Positions 1 through 12,074 are shown, numbered from the stretch's first letter. The stretch is 64,000 bases of DNA from Closterium sp. Naga37s-1 (GCA_947471745.1 CANJKZ010001109.1:4641001-4705000), one strand, 5' to 3'. The notes: generated from the letters alone by a model not told the origin. Numbers and translations are program-made.

Positions 1-1655
1 AGGTACAAGACCTAACAGAGTACAGAAGCGCTGATGATCACAAGGCGCGAGTGCCTTGGTGAAGATATCAGCAGTGTTGGCCTGAGAGGCCACGTAAGCA
101 AGTCGCAGCTGACCACGCTGCTGCAGCTCACGAGCAAGGAAGTAGCGAAGAGCAATGTGCTTCGTTCTGTGCTCCAGTCTGTGCTCACGACACAAGGCCA
201 GCATGGCCTTGTTGTCTACGTACAGAACTGGAGGCGAACGAGGCTGCTCTCCAAGGTCAGTCAGCAGGTAGGTGAGCCAGCGTAACTCCTGTGCAGCCAT
301 GGCCCCCGCGTAGATCTCAGCCTCACAACTGGAGCCGAGAACAGAAGACGAGCGGGTAGACCGCCACGAAACAGAGCCGGAACCAAGGCTGAAGGTGTAA
401 CCCTGTGACGACCGCTGCGTAGCCTGGTCGTCAGCCCAAGAAGCGTCTGCGTGACCAGTGAGGACCACTGGACTCCACCCTCCAAGCACAAGCCCCATGC
501 CCGACGTACTGCACAAGTAGCACAACACCCTCTTCGCTGCAGCCATGTGCTCTGGTCTGTGTCTCCCAGGAGCAACATAGCGTGCCAGAATGCTAAGAGG
601 GTATGCAAGGTCAGATCGAGTACAGGTCATCAGGTACATGAGGCAGCCAACAAGCTCTGGGTACGGGCCACTCGACTCTACGGACTCATCCGAAGGCAGA
701 GCTGAGAGCGAGTGGCGAGTAGACAGAGGAGTGGCCTGAGGCGAGGAGTACGTGAAGCCGAAGCGCTGAAGGACCTGCTGCACCATGTGTGACTGAGTCA
801 GGTTAATGGTGCGCTGTGCTCTGTCCCGAGTGATCTGCAAGCCAAGGTAGCTGCGCAGTTCACCCAGGTCTGTGCACGTGTGTCTCTTCTGCAGCTCGGA
901 CTTCACGTGAGCGAGTCCAGCAGTGTCAGCTGTGGCAAAGACCAAGTCGTCGACGTACACGAGGATGTAGAACGGCGGCAAAGAAGTGTCGGTGCGCAGA
1001 AACAGCGACGGGTCGGCAGTAGAAGGAGCAAACCCAAGAGCCGCAAGTGTAGTCCTCAGTGTGTCGTGCCACTCACGAGGTGCCTGGCGGAGACCGTAGA
1101 CTGGCCGCCGGAGGCTCCACTGGGTACCAGGAGGAAAAGACCCAGTGAAGCCAGGTGGGCGGCGCAGCCAGATCTCCTCGTGCAGGCTGCCCTGCAAGAA
1201 AGCAGTGCTGAAGTCAAGAGAGTGAAGCTCGTAGTCACGGTGAGCGGCTATGTGCAGCAGTACCCGAAGAGTGGTCATCTTCGGGGTGGGAGAGAAGGTC
1301 TGAAAGTAGTCAACTCCCTGCCGCTGACTGAAGCCACGAGCCACGTAACGCGCCTTGAAGCGGAGAACCCGGCGGCCGCTTCACCCTGAAAATCCACATG
1401 CCACTGACGATGTTCGCCCCAGGAGGGGGAACCTCGTCGACGTAGGTGCCTGTGGACTTCCAGGAAGCCATCTCTGCATCCATGGCTGCCTGCCACTGAG
1501 AGGAGTAGGGACCCTCTATCGCCTCCGCGTAGGAGCGCGGAGTCGGGATGTCTAGTGCATCCGGGTCTCCCTCAGGGGCAAGCAGCATGGACACAAGATG
1601 CAGTTCAACAGCAGAAAAGCACTGGAACTCCTCCTGCCTGTCCTCAAGCACAGCA
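1..1655 (-). pseudogene. Inverted 3' fragment of a copia polyprotein (reverse transcriptase + RNase H)
   Basis: Read on the minus strand this is the RT and RNase H portion of a Ty1/copia polyprotein. It is closely similar to positions 7,800-9,430 of Copia-1 but in opposite orientation. It enters at the linker (LEDRQEEFQCF) near 1,655 and continues through the RT N-terminus (GANIVSGMWIFRVK), a YVDD catalytic loop near 930-950, the RNase H core and the C-terminal ADIFTKAL motif near 60, running off the window start. Near 1,366 it lacks 5 nt relative to Copia-1, which shifts the frame. It keeps LCREHRLEHR at ~210-230, where Copia-1 has a stop. The edge at 1,655 is an abrupt join to gypsy RNase H without a visible LTR, so this is a truncated or rearranged copy. 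Confidence 0.9.
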
Positions 1656-2163
1656 AGCTCAGGTTTGGCGGTGTTACCTGACTGGCGCCGACGTGACAGT
1701 ACGGACAGACCACCGATCACTACAGTACCTACTCGCCTAGACCAACCCGCTTTTAACAGGCCTATTCACCCACGGATACCGCACCGACCCATTTTTCACG
1801 ACTGGAAACTCACAGCAACTGGCAGAAGCTAAAGGAGTTTATTACGTAAAAACAGGCACCAACCGCATCTGGGTACCCGCGTACTCACTACTGAGGGAGC
1901 TGCTACAGCAGGAGGCACACGACGGAATTACCTCGAGACATTTTGGGGTAGAAAAAACGCGACAGCAACTGCAGCGGTATTACTACTGGCCGGAGCTGTT
2001 GACCGACGTGCAGCAGCACGTGGGCTCGTGCCCCATGTGTCAGGTGATGAAAAGCTCGAGGAAGCGGAAGGCGGGTCAATTGCAGCCGATACCACCGCCC
2101 GAGCGCGCCTGGGAGCATGTTACCATGGACTTCGTCACAGGGTTACCTTCAAACCCTGGGGGT
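1656..2163 (+). pseudogene. Gypsy-1 RNase H end and integrase N-terminal part
   Basis: The translation starts with the RNase H end (YLTGADVTVRTDHRSLQYL) and has an in-frame stop just after it. Compared with Gypsy-2 about 50 codons are missing before NPLLTGLFTHGY. The integrase zinc-binding region follows (HFGVEKTRQQLQRYYYW, then CPMCQ near 2,030), and then the start of the catalytic core (MDFVTGLPSNPGG). The frame is broken at 2,163 by the Copia-1 insertion and resumes at 9,834. Confidence 0.85.
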
Positions 2164-2294
2164 TGTCAGATTTATATGACATAGCTACTGTAGGCTAGAG
2201 TGGGGTAGCACATATGGGGTACAGTTTTCTAGGGTTTGCTTCTTGTACCCAACTTTCACTTAGTCATTCTCATTCCTGTTTTTCTTAATTCACA
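2164..2294 (+). repeat. Copia-1 5' LTR
   Basis: 131-bp LTR, first bases TGTCAGATTTATATGAC, last bases CTTAATTCACA. It matches 9703-9833 throughout. It is short for a copia LTR, and no convincing TATA box is seen. Confidence 0.95.
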
Positions 2295-2312
2295 TGGTAT
2301 AGAGCGGGTTCC
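2295..2312 (+). promoter_or_regulatory. Copia-1 primer-binding site
   Basis: Immediately after the LTR lies TGGTATAGAGCGGG, a variant of the TGGTATCAGAGC site with which plant copia elements prime from initiator tRNA-Met (family knowledge). Copia-2 has the sister form TGGTATAGAGCAGG. Confidence 0.75.
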
Positions 2313-2339
2313 TACATGGGACCGTTCCTTCCTAAGGGC

Positions 2340-3450
2340 CCACCATAAGTTTTTTTTTTTTTAGCTGCCCGCGCACATTGCGCCCTGCCCTAAAATTTTT
2401 TTTTTTAGCGGCCCCTACGCTGCCTCTACGCGGCCCCTACGCCGCCTCCCACGCGCCCCCTATGCGGCCCCTGGCGGCGCCCTGACGAGGCCCCTGCCGG
2501 CGCCCTATCGCGGCCCCTGACGCGCCCCCTGGTGGCGCCCTGACGCGGCCCCTGGCGGCGCCTGACGCGGCCCTGACGCGACCTGACGCGGCCCCTGGCG
2601 GCGCCCTGACGCAGCCCCTGCCGCGGCCCTGACGCGGCCCTGCCGCGGCCCCTGACGCGGCCCTGACGCGGCCTGCCGCGGCCCCTGCCGCGGCCCTGAA
2701 GCGGCCCCTGACGCGGCCCTGACGCGGCCCTGACGCGGCCCTGCCGCGGCCCCTGGCGGCGCCCTGACGCGGCCCCTGACGCGGCGCCCTGACGCGGCCC
2801 CTGCCGCGGCCCTGACGCGGCCCTGCCGCGGCCCCTGACGCGGTCCTGACGCGGCCTGCTGCGGCCCCTGCCGCGGCCCTGAAGCGGCCCCTGACGCGGC
2901 CCTGAAGCGGCTCTGCCGCGGCCCTGACGCGGCCCTGACGCGGCCCCTGACGCGGCCCCTGCCGCGGCCCCTTACGCGGCCCTGACGCGGTCCTGCCGCG
3001 GCCCCTGGCGGCGCCCTGACGCGGCCCCTGACGCGGCGCCCTGACGCGGCCCTGCCGCGGCCCCTGACGCGGCCCCTGCCGCGGCCCCTGACGCGGCCCC
3101 TGACGCGGCCCCTGCCGCGGCCCCTGACGCGGCCCCGCCGCCTCCTCTCAGCGGCCCCGCCGCCTCCTCTCAGCGGCCCCGCCGCCTCCTCCCAGCGGCC
3201 CCGGACGCCGCCCTCTCAGCGGCCCCGCCGAGCCGCCCAGCAGCCTAGCCGCCCAGCAGCTGAGCCACCGAGCCGCCCAGCAGCCGAGCCGCCGAGCCGC
3301 CCAGCAGCCGAGCCGCCCAGCAGCAGAGCCGCCGAGCCGCCCAGCTGCCGAGTCGCTGAGCCGCCCAGCAGCCGAGCCGCCGAGCCGCCCAGCAGCCGAG
3401 CCGCCCAGCAGCCGAGTCGCCGAGCCGCCCTGCAGCCGAGCTGCCCGAGC
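2340..3450 (+). repeat. Copia-1 leader: T-tracts and GC-rich minisatellites
   Basis: The untranslated leader starts with two poly-T runs (2350-2362, 2395-2406). About 700 bp follow of an irregular ~12-24-bp repeat built on CGGCCCCTGACG. After 3,225 a second array is built on AGCCGCCCAGCAGCCG. No credible gene lies here; open frames are products of the repeat. The Copia-2 leader (24330-25108) has an equivalent but diverged array, so the feature belongs to the family. Confidence 0.85.
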
Positions 3451-3529
3451 CGCCCTGTCCGGTAAGAGCAGCGCCTCTCTCACAGCACTGCCCTCACCCC
3501 ACTGTTTGCGCTGCTAGTCTACTACTGTC

Positions 3530-6500
3530 ATGGCTACCCCTAGTGTCCTCGCTTTTGACGCTGAGGGTCGGGCCATTGACTTTGACGTCTGGATAGATGA
3601 CCTGCAGTGCGATAGGGCAGACGGCCTCTCCCTCTTTGACCTCACTTCTGGTGCCTCTCCTGCTCCCGCCACTGATGCTGACGCAACTGTTCGCTCCCAG
3701 TGGGCCACGCGCGATGCTGCTGCACGTCTTGCTGTGCGTCGCCACCTGCCTACCTCTGAGCGTGCGCACTTTAGCCAGTACAAGAGTGCTCAGACCTTGT
3801 ACGACGCTGTAGTTGCACGCTACTCCTCCCCTGCCACTGCTGCACTGAGCCGCCTCATGCTACCGTACCTCTTCCCTGACCTTGCTGCCTTTCCCACAGT
3901 CGCTGACCTCATCACGCACCTCCGCACTAGTGACACTCGCTAACGCGCTGCGCTTCCTGCTGAGTTCTGCGCCAAGAACCCCCCCCCCCATGTACATCAC
4001 CCTCTACTACATCGTCACCCGTCTCCCTGACTCCCTTCGCGTAGTCAGGGACCACTTCCTCTCGGTTTGTCCCACCACTCTCACCGTTGACCTCCTCGAG
4101 AAGGCCCTCCTAGCAGCAGAAAAGAGCATAGTCGCTGTAGGAGCCTCTCGTGGTGACCCTCGCACCCCCATCTTTGAGGGGTGTTCCCCCTCCCCTCTTT
4201 TGCCCTCTGTTGCCTCTGCTGCTGCGGCCGACCTCGCTGGTTTGGAGTCGGTTGGGGCAGCGTCTACCCCTAGCGGGAGACGCCGCCCTGGCAGGGGCAA
4301 GGGGGGCAGGGGCGCTGGAGGAGCTAGCGGGGGCGGTGGAGGCGGCGGTGGAGGTGGTGGAGGAGGTGGTGGTGGCGGTGGGAGTGGTGGCGGGGGTGGA
4401 GGTGTAGGTGGCGGCAGTGGAGGCGCAGGAGGCAGCGGCGGTGGCGGAGGGAGCGGAGGTGGCGGCGGTGGAGGAGGAGGCGGCGGAGGAGGTGGAGCTG
4501 GTCGGGGTGGCGCTGCGCAGAGGGTCAGCTCTGGTGGTGGTCAGCGCCAGCAGCAGCAGCAGCAGCGCACTCGTGACGTCCCCTCCCCTCAGCAGCTCCG
4601 TGAGTGGTACACTGCACGCCAGAGGGGTGGGGGTGCTGGTCCGTGCACCTACGTCCTGCGCACCGGCGACCGCGCGGGTGAGCAGTGCGGGGGTGCGCAC
4701 TCCACCCAGCGCTGCTTTGGCCGCCTCACGGACGCTTGGCGTCACCAGTTCCCTGAGGCCACTGAGATCCCTCGCTGGGGTGAGCTGTCTAGGGCGGGTG
4801 TAGCTGTCTTTGACCTTGACTTTGATGCTATTCTTGCTGCCGTGTATACTGTGACTATTAGTGATGAGGGTGACTGTTACCGGTGTTTTCCGCCCGACCC
4901 GGGCATTGAGACTGCTGCTCTAGGTACTGGTGAGGCTGCTGCTCTAGGTGCTAGCGAGGCTGCTGCTCTAGGTGCGTCTACTCCCTCAGGTGCTGGTGAG
5001 TCTGCTCTCTCAGGTTCTGCGTCGGCTTCGGCCTCCCACACCTTCACACTTGACTCGGGGGCTTCTCGCTCCTTCTTTCGAGACCGCACCACACTCACGC
5101 CGCTTGGCCGGCCAGTTGCGGTCTCCCTGGCAGACCCCTCTGGGGGTCCTGTCCTTGCTCACTTCTCCACTGTCCTCCCGTGTCCGGCGGCCCCCTCTGG
5201 CACCCTGTCTGGTCTCTACCTCCCCTCGTTCTCTACGAACTTGGTGAGTGGTGCTGACCTACAGGATGCGGGGGTTCACCAGTTCACTCCTGCGAGTCAG
5301 CGGGTGACCCACTGCACGGACGCTCGGACAGGCCGCCACCTGGCCACGTTTACACGTCGGCCAGGGTCGAGCCTGTACACACTGACCACTGCGTCTCCTC
5401 CAGTCCCTGCGTCTGGTCAGGTAGCTGCGTCGGGTCAGGTGTTTGCTGCAGCGTCCAGGTCTGGTCCTGAGTCTGCCCCCTGCTCGTGTCGCCTCCTGTC
5501 TCACGAGACTCTCCTCTGGCACCACCGCCTTGGCCACCCCTCCCTGCTTCGTCTCCGGAGCATGGCCTCCCGTGTCCTTGTCTCTGGTCTTCCCCGGTCC
5601 CTCCCTCCCCTTCCTCCAGGGCCAGGCCCTACCTGCGTCCCCTGTGTCGAGGGACGGCAGCGGGCTACCCCTCACTCCTCCCAGTTTCCTCCGACAGTGG
5701 CCCCGCTGCAGACGCTTCACATGGACGTGTGGGGCCCGGCCCGCGTCCGTGGACAGGGTCACGAGCGCTACTTCCTGCTGGTGGTTGACGACTACTCGCG
5801 TTACACTACAGTCTTCCCCTTGCGCAGCAAGGGTGATGTCACTGAGGTGTTGATCGACTGGATCCGCGCAGCTCGTCTCCAGCTCAGGCGGAGCTTTGGC
5901 TCGGACTTTCCTGTTCTGCGTCTGCACTCTGACAGAGGAGGAGAGTTCTCCTCTGGCCTTCTGCGAGCCTACTGTCGTGCACGAGGCATCCGCCAGACCT
6001 TCACGCTTCCGGACTCTCCACAGCAAAATGGGATTGCTGAGCGCCGTATTGGCATGGTCATGGACGTCGCCCGTACGTCCATGATGCATGCGGCTGCCCC
6101 CCATTTTCTGTGGCCGTTTGCGGTTCGGTACGCGGCGCATCAGATCAACCTTCAGCCCAGGGTCTCCATGCCGGAGACCTCCCCAGCCTTGCTGTGGACG
6201 GGGAAGGTTGGCGATGCGTCTGCGTTCCGTGTCTGGGGATCTCGGGCGTTTGTCCGCGACTTGTCTGCGGACAAGCTGTCCCCTCGTGCTGCTCCTTGCG
6301 TCTTCCTGGGTTTCCCCCCTGACGCCCCAGGGTGGCAGTTCTACCACCCCACCTCTCGCCGTGTTCTGTCCTCCCAGGACGTCACGTTCGACGAGTCGGT
6401 CCCCTACTACCGCCTCTTCCCCTACCGCACTCCGTCCCTCCCCCCGCCACCGCTCTTCCTTGTACCAGGTCCCCCCCCGGTAGACCCCCTCCCCCCTCAG

Positions 6501-9485
6501 GGTCCTGCCCCTTCAGGTGTGTCCCAGGTAGACGCTGTTGAGCCTGTCGAGGTCGCTGGTGACTCTGGTGCTGCTGAGGGTGCTGAGCCTGGGGGTGCTG
6601 ACTCTAGGGGTGCTGAGCGTGTGGGTGCTACGCCTGGGGGTGCTGAGCCTGGGGGTGCTGAGCCTGGGGGTGCTGAGTCTGGGGGTACTACGACTGGGGG
6701 TGCTGAGCCTGGGGGTACTACGCCTGGAGGTGCTGAGCCTGGGGGTGCTGCGTCTGGGGGTGCTGAGCCTGGGGGTACTACGCCTGGAGGTGCTGAGCCT
6801 GGGGGTGCTACGCCTGGTGGTGCTGTGCCTGGCGGTTCACCGGGTGCTCCCTCTCGCCGAGAGCCACTCTCTCCCCAGGAGCTGCGTGAGTGGTTTGCCC
6901 GGCGCTGGAGGCGAGCTGCTGGAGCTGCTGGAGCTGGAGGTGCTGCGGGTACTGGAGGTTCTGTTGCTTCTGAGGGAGCTGGTGCCACGGGTCGCGGAGG
7001 TGCTTGTACTGGGAGTTCTGGAGCTGCTGGACCTGCGGGTTCTTCTGGAGCTGGAGTTGCTGCGGGTGTTGGCGCGGAGGCTACTGCTGTCGGTCCTGGA
7101 GGCAGTCCTGCTGGGGGTACTACTGGTGCTGCTGGGGGTTCTGGAGCTGGAGCTGCTACTGGTGCTGGTGCTGCCCCTGCGGGTGCTGGTGCTGTCCCTC
7201 CTGTGTCTGGAGTCGCCGCGCGGTCTCGGCCGTACTTCGTTCCGCTCCTTCAGCAGGTTCTTGGTCTCCCGCCTTCTACTGGTCCTCCTCCTCCCTTAGA
7301 GTGTCCACAGCCTGTCCCGTCGCAGTTACAGTTACAGCCGGCCTCCCCACTGCCTGCTCCGTCTCCCTACACTGGTCCTACTGGAGGTCTTGCTGAGCGT
7401 CGTGAGCCTGCGTCTCGCCCTGCGTCGCCTGTCCGTGCTGCTCGCACTAGTGGTCGCGGTTCACGTCAGCGTCCTCCTCCTGTCCCTGGCACGCACCGGA
7501 TGTCTCTGCGTCCGTCCACTGCTCCTCTGCGTGCCCCTTTGCCTTCTCCTCCTGAGTCTTCTCTTCCTACTCTTGCCGACCCGGAGTCGGACTCTCTTCG
7601 CACTGCCAGTCCTACTGTCACGCGTCTCCTTGCTACGGTTGTCACTGACCCTTCCTTTGAGTCCACTGCTGCGTCTGCTCTAGTTGCTGAGCTCGTCGAC
7701 TTTGCTGCTCGCTGTCGCCTAGACTACGTCGCCAGTCTTGTTGCTGAGTCTGAGTCTGTCTGTCCTCCGTCCGTCGGGGGTGAGTGTGCCCTTGGCACGG
7801 ACGTCCTTGAGGACAGGCAGGAGGAGTTCCAGTGCTTGGCCGCTGCTTCACCTCATCTCGTGTCCGTACTGCTTACCCCTGAGGGAGACCCGGATGCACT
7901 TGACATCCCGACTCCGCGCTCTTACGCAGAGGCGATAGAGGGTCCCTACTCCTCTCAGTGGCAGGCAGCTATGGACGCAGAGATGGCTTCCTGGAAGTCC
8001 ACAGGCACCTACGTTGACGCTGTTCCCCCTCCTGGGGCGAACATCGTCAGTGGCATGTGGATTTTCAGGGTGAAGCGACCGCCGGGTTCTCCGCCTGTCT
8101 TCAAGGCGCGTTACGTGGCTCGTGGCTTCAGTCAGCGGCAGGGAGTTGACTACTTTCAGACCTTCTCTCCCACCCCGAAGATGACCACTCTTCGGGTACT
8201 GCTGCACGTAGCTGCTCACCGTGACTACGAGCTACACTCTCTTGACTTCAGCACTGCTTTCTTGCAGGGCAGCCTGCACGAGGAGATCTGGCTGCGTCGC
8301 CCACCTGGCTTCACTGGGTCTTTTCCTCCTGGCACCCAGTGGAGCCTACGGCGGCCAGTCTACGGTCTCCGCCAGGCACCGCGTGATTGGCACGACACAC
8401 TGAGGACTACACTTGCGGCTCTTGGGTTTGCTCCCTCTACTGCCGACCCGTCGTTGCTTCTGCGCACCGACACTTCTTTGCCGCCGTTCTACATCCTCGT
8501 GTACGTCGACGACTTGGTCTTTGCCACAGCTGACACTGCTGGACTAGCCCACGTGAAGTCCGAGCTGCAGAAGAGACACACGTGCACTGACCTGGGTGAA
8601 CTGCGCAGCTACCTTGGCTTGCAGATCACTCGGGACAGAGCACGCCGCACCATTACCCTGACTCAGTCACACATGGTGCAGCAGGTCCTTCAGCGCTTCG
8701 GCTTCACGTACTCCTCGCCTCAGGCCACTCCTCTGCCTACTCGCCACTCGCTCTCAGCTCTGCCTTCGGATGAGTCCGTAGAGTCGAGTGGCCCGTACCC
8801 AGAGCTTGTTGGCTGCCTCATGTACCTGATGACCTGCACACGACCTGACCTTGCATACCCTCTTAGCATTCTTGCACGCTATGTTGCTCCTGGGAGACAC
8901 AGACCGGAGCACATGGCTGCAGCGAAGAGGGTGTTGCGCTACTTGTGCAGTACGTCGGGCATGGGGCTTGTGCTTGGAGGGCAGAGTCCAGTGGTCCTTA
9001 CTGGGCACGCAGACGCTTCTTGGGCTGACGACCAGGCTACGCAGCGGTCGTCACAGGGTTACACCTTCAGCCTTGGTTCCGGCTCTGTTTCGTGGCGGGC
9101 TACTCGCTCGTCTTCTGTTCTCGGCTCCAGTTGTGAGGCTGAGATCTACGCAGGAGCCATGGCTGCACAGGAGCTTCGCTGGCTCACCTACCTGCTGACT
9201 GACCTCGGAGAGTTGCCTCGTTCTCCTCCAGTGCTGTACGTAGACAACAAGGCCATGCTGGCCTTGTGTCGGGAGTAGCGACTGGAGCACAGAACGAAGC
9301 ACATTGCTCTCCGCTACTTTCTTGCTCGTGAGCTGCAGCAGCGTGGTCAGCTGCGTCTTGCGTACGTGGCCTCTGAGGCCAACACTGCTGATATCTTCAC
9401 CAAGGCACTTGCGCCTTGTGACCATCAGCGCTTCTGTACTCAGCTGGGCCTTGTGCCTACCTTGCCTCACTTGCTCACCTCTTGA
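3530..9485 (+). pseudogene. Copia-1 gag-pol polyprotein (disrupted)
   Basis: The start is MATPSVLAFD at 3530. Gag runs to TSDTR and meets TAA at 3941-3943, where Copia-2 has TAC. An 11-C run at 3979-3989, against 10 in Copia-2, then shifts the frame, and the long frame 3990-9278 carries the rest. Domains: Gly-rich linker 4310-4520; aspartic protease LDSGASRSFF (~5050); pre-integrase HRLGHPSLLRL (~5515); integrase D-D-E around 5720, 5925 and 6030 (SPQQNGIAERR); a GGAEPGG-type repeat 6570-6830; RT from ~7960 with YVDD at ~8500; RNase H ~8990-9280. A TAG at 9276-9278 interrupts LCRE-RLEHR; the frame then runs to TGA at 9485. It encodes all enzymes for copying and integration but cannot make one intact polyprotein. 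Confidence 0.93.
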
Positions 9486-9702
9486 CCTTGCTTGTACTGT
9501 TACATATATATATACCTGCTCTTGTTTGTCTAGCCTTTTTTTTATATATATGTGTACTCCTGCTTGTGAACTGGCCTTGTGGCCTTGAACTTGTGCTCGG
9601 AATGTGTGGTGACTTTGTGATCCACCCTGAGCTTGTTTTTGCTTTGCTTTGCTTGACTGGTCTTGTGACCCCTTGTTCTCCCCCACTTTGCCTATGGGGG
9701 TG

Positions 9703-9833
9703 TGTCAGATTTATATGACATAGCTACTGTAGGCTAGAGTGGGGTAGCACATATGGGGTACAGTTTTCTAGGGTTTGCTTCTTGTACCCAACTTTCACTT
9801 AGTCATTCTCATTCCTGTTTTTCTTAATTCACA
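9703..9833 (+). repeat. Copia-1 3' LTR
   Basis: 131 bp matching the 5' LTR. The preceding CCCCACTTTGCCTATGGGGGTG holds the purine tract. Nearly the same sequence precedes the 3' LTR of the TRIM element at 60,560-60,581. Confidence 0.95.
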
Positions 9834-10860
9834 GGGGTAACGACGCGGTGATGGTCGTCGTTGACAGGTTGACGAAGATGGCACACTTCGCTGCGTGCAA
9901 AAAGTCGATCTCAGCCGAGGAGACCGCTTGTCTGTTCATCGCAGCCGTTGTTCGCCTGCACGGGATACCAGCAGCGATTATCAGCGACAGGGACACGAAG
10001 TTTACCAGCAACTTCTGGAAAAATCTCTGGGAGCAGTTCGGGACCAGGCTACAGTTCAGTTCGTCGTACCACCCCGAGACCGACGGTCAAACGGAGCGGA
10101 CGAATCAGACGATGGAGCAGTTGATTCGTGCCACGTGCGACGACCCCACGACTTGGGAGCAGCAGCTGCCGCTGATCGAGTTCGCGTATAACAATGCCAC
10201 GTCAGCGACGACGCAGCAGTCCCCCTTCTACCTGAACTACGGGCAAAACCCTACAGTGCCCATGACGCCGAGTCCGGACAACCCAACACCACGTGCACAG
10301 CAATTCGCCGAAATTCTGCAAGCTGCCCGCACCAGAGCTGCAGAAGCAATTAAAAAAGCAAACGTCATCGCTAAGCGCAACGCTGACCGCCACCGCCGCC
10401 CAATCACATACCAGTCAGGGGATTACGTACTGCTCGACACGCAAAATCTCGACTGCCCGACGTACCAAAACTTCGACCGCGCTACTGTGGCCCATTCCAA
10501 ATCAGCCACATGATCACGCCAGTAACCGCGCACCTACTGTTACCGACCGACTGGTACATCAGCCCTTCGTTCCACGTCAGCTTGCTTCGCCCATACATCC
10601 CAACCACAAGCCAACTGCCTCGCCACCGCCCGCCATCCATGACTCGCCCTGCATCGGAGCCGATCATCGAGCCCGAAAAAATCCTGAGCCATCGGATTAG
10701 ACACCCCACGGGAATCAAGAGGATTGAATTCCTCGTTCGCTGGAAGGATCGCACGCCAACTGAGGACAGCTGGGTGCCCCTGGCCAACATCGAAAACCCC
10801 CCTGCCCTGCAAGTGTACCTGAGGAGCCGGGGCTTCCGCGATAAACACGCACTCGCGTAG
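9834..10860 (+). pseudogene. Gypsy-1 integrase core and chromodomain
   Basis: This continues the interrupted frame. The core has the first Asp in MVVVDRLTKMAHF, the second in IISDRDTKF and Glu in SYHPETDGQTERTNQ. A GPY/F-like region follows. About 10,470 a base is missing relative to Gypsy-2 (FRPRYCGPF), so the first frame ends at 10,513 and the correct frame resumes as MITPVTAHLLLP. The C-terminus is a chromodomain (RIEFLVRWKDRTPTEDSWVP), which in this family targets integration to modified chromatin. TAG ends it at 10,860. Confidence 0.9.
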
Positions 10861-10891
10861 CGGAGGGGGCTTCTTGAGGGGGGGGGGGTAG

Positions 10892-11218
10892 TGTAAGGAA
10901 TTTTCTCGATATTCCTTAGCGCGCCTTGCAACATCGCGTACAGCAGCAGCCGTTGTTCGCCCGTTACTGCTAACGGGGCTTCGCCGACTTCACGCGCACT
11001 GTTTCACCAAACCTCGCACTGCTGGCCTGGCCGTGTCGGCCTACGCTTCGGGGCTAGCCCGAGCCTCGCTTCCAGCATAGCATTAGCTAGTTCGCACGCA
11101 CCGCGTTACCGTTTGCATGTTTCGCGTATAAATGTTCGCTTATGCCTTCGCTCACATTTCGTACTCGTTTGACACCTTAGTGCAATTCTAGCTACTTCGA
11201 TTCATTGCACACGTAACA
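10892..11218 (+). repeat. Gypsy-1 3' LTR with TATA-like promoter
   Basis: 327 bp from TGTAAGGAA to CACGTAACA, preceded by a G-rich purine tract (10,873-10,888). The Gypsy-2 LTR shows the same TGTAAGGAA...GTAACA termini. TATAAAT at about 11,127-11,133 is a likely core promoter box. Confidence 0.85.
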
Positions 11219-11904
11219 TTATTATTATTATTATTTGTTATTATTATAGTTATCATGATTATCATTATCATTATTGCTTTTTATATTACTATTATTAGAG
11301 TATTGCTAGTATTATTATTATTATTAATATTTCAATGTCAGTTGAAAAACTTATGAGTCCACAAACATAGAAGGGTAAATTATTAGATCAGACCATCTCT
11401 CACCTTCTAATACATTTTTTGTTGGAGCCATGTAAAGTTAGTCTAACATCACTGCAGCTTTGAAGTAGCACTTCGCGCAAAAGGATATTGCAACCATAAT
11501 TAGGTTGTAGATGGTCATCATACCTAAAACAGAAAGAGTTGTTTGGTAAAATTACATTGAGCATTTGAATGGCATGAATTTCAAACTACACCTGATCTTG
11601 GAATAACCGCAAACAGATTTTCAGAATGTCACTTTTACGATACAGATCTACGCTGACAGCTTCCGCGAATACACTACGTACTTAGGGTCTGTTCTGCCAG
11701 GATTGGGAGAAATATCCCGGGCCTGTTGGGGTAGCAATCGAGAACATGCACATATGCATGGGGGCCAGGAAAACAGAAGGGGCAGAGAGCAGACTTAGGC
11801 AAACAGGAAAGGCAATTGGTGGACTAGATTAAGGAATGGGATATAACAGCGTGAGACAATGATTGGTGTTTTCGATACTTCACCCACCTAGATGTATATT
11901 TTTC
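11219..11904. other. Host spacer, AT-rich, with ATT microsatellite
   Basis: Begins with interrupted (ATT)n between about 11,217 and 11,330. The remaining ~570 bp is AT-rich single-copy-looking sequence with no supported gene or repeat ends. It is the left flank of the DIRS element. Confidence 0.6.
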
Positions 11905-12074
11905 AAAGCTGTAACGCTTTTCAAAATTATGTATTTTGAAAGCGAAGCTGCTTGTAATGTAGGATTTGGCAGCGTCAAGCCGCGCTAAACGCCCGTTTTG
12001 GAGTACAAAACGTGGGCTGGAGGTCATTTCCCTCCACCCACGTCTCTCATTTTCAAACGGTTTAGCCGATTTTC
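11905..12074 (+). repeat. DIRS repeat A1 (left split direct repeat)
   Basis: 170 bp starting AAAGCTGTAACGC and ending TTTAGCCGATTTTC. It matches A2 at 18644-18813 in direct orientation with very few differences (for example CAAGCC against CGAGCC, and CACGTC against CATGTC). Confidence 0.9.

Larger units (their letters stand above)
2164..9833 (+). mobile_element. Copia-1: complete-ended Ty1/copia LTR retrotransposon (7.67 kb)
   Basis: Two 131-bp LTRs begin TGTCAG and end TTCACA and appear identical base for base. Directly flanking them is a 5-bp target duplication, GGGGT (2159-2163 and 9834-9838). A primer-binding site follows the left LTR and a purine tract (TATGGGGGTG) precedes the right one. 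Domain order protease, integrase, RT, RNase H is the copia order. Identical LTRs imply recent insertion, yet the coding region has a stop in gag, a +1 shift and a stop in RNase H. It interrupts the Gypsy-1 integrase. Confidence 0.95.
1656..11218 (+). mobile_element. Gypsy-1: chromodomain Ty3/gypsy element, 5'-truncated, split by Copia-1
   Basis: Two pieces, 1656-2163 and 9834-11218, form one gypsy element once Copia-1 is removed: the reading frame runs SNPGG then NDAVMVVVD across the junction. Visible order is RNase H end, integrase zinc finger and core, chromodomain and 3' LTR. Gag, protease and most of the RT are missing because the element is cut at 1,655 by a copia fragment. An integrase followed by a chromodomain is the hallmark of plant chromoviruses (family knowledge). 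It is non-functional as it stands. Confidence 0.88.

Noticed and set aside
4110..7690. Long antisense and alternative-frame open frames over the Gly- and repeat-rich copia regions
   Set aside because: They follow from GC-rich codon repeats of the true frame and have repetitive, implausible composition.
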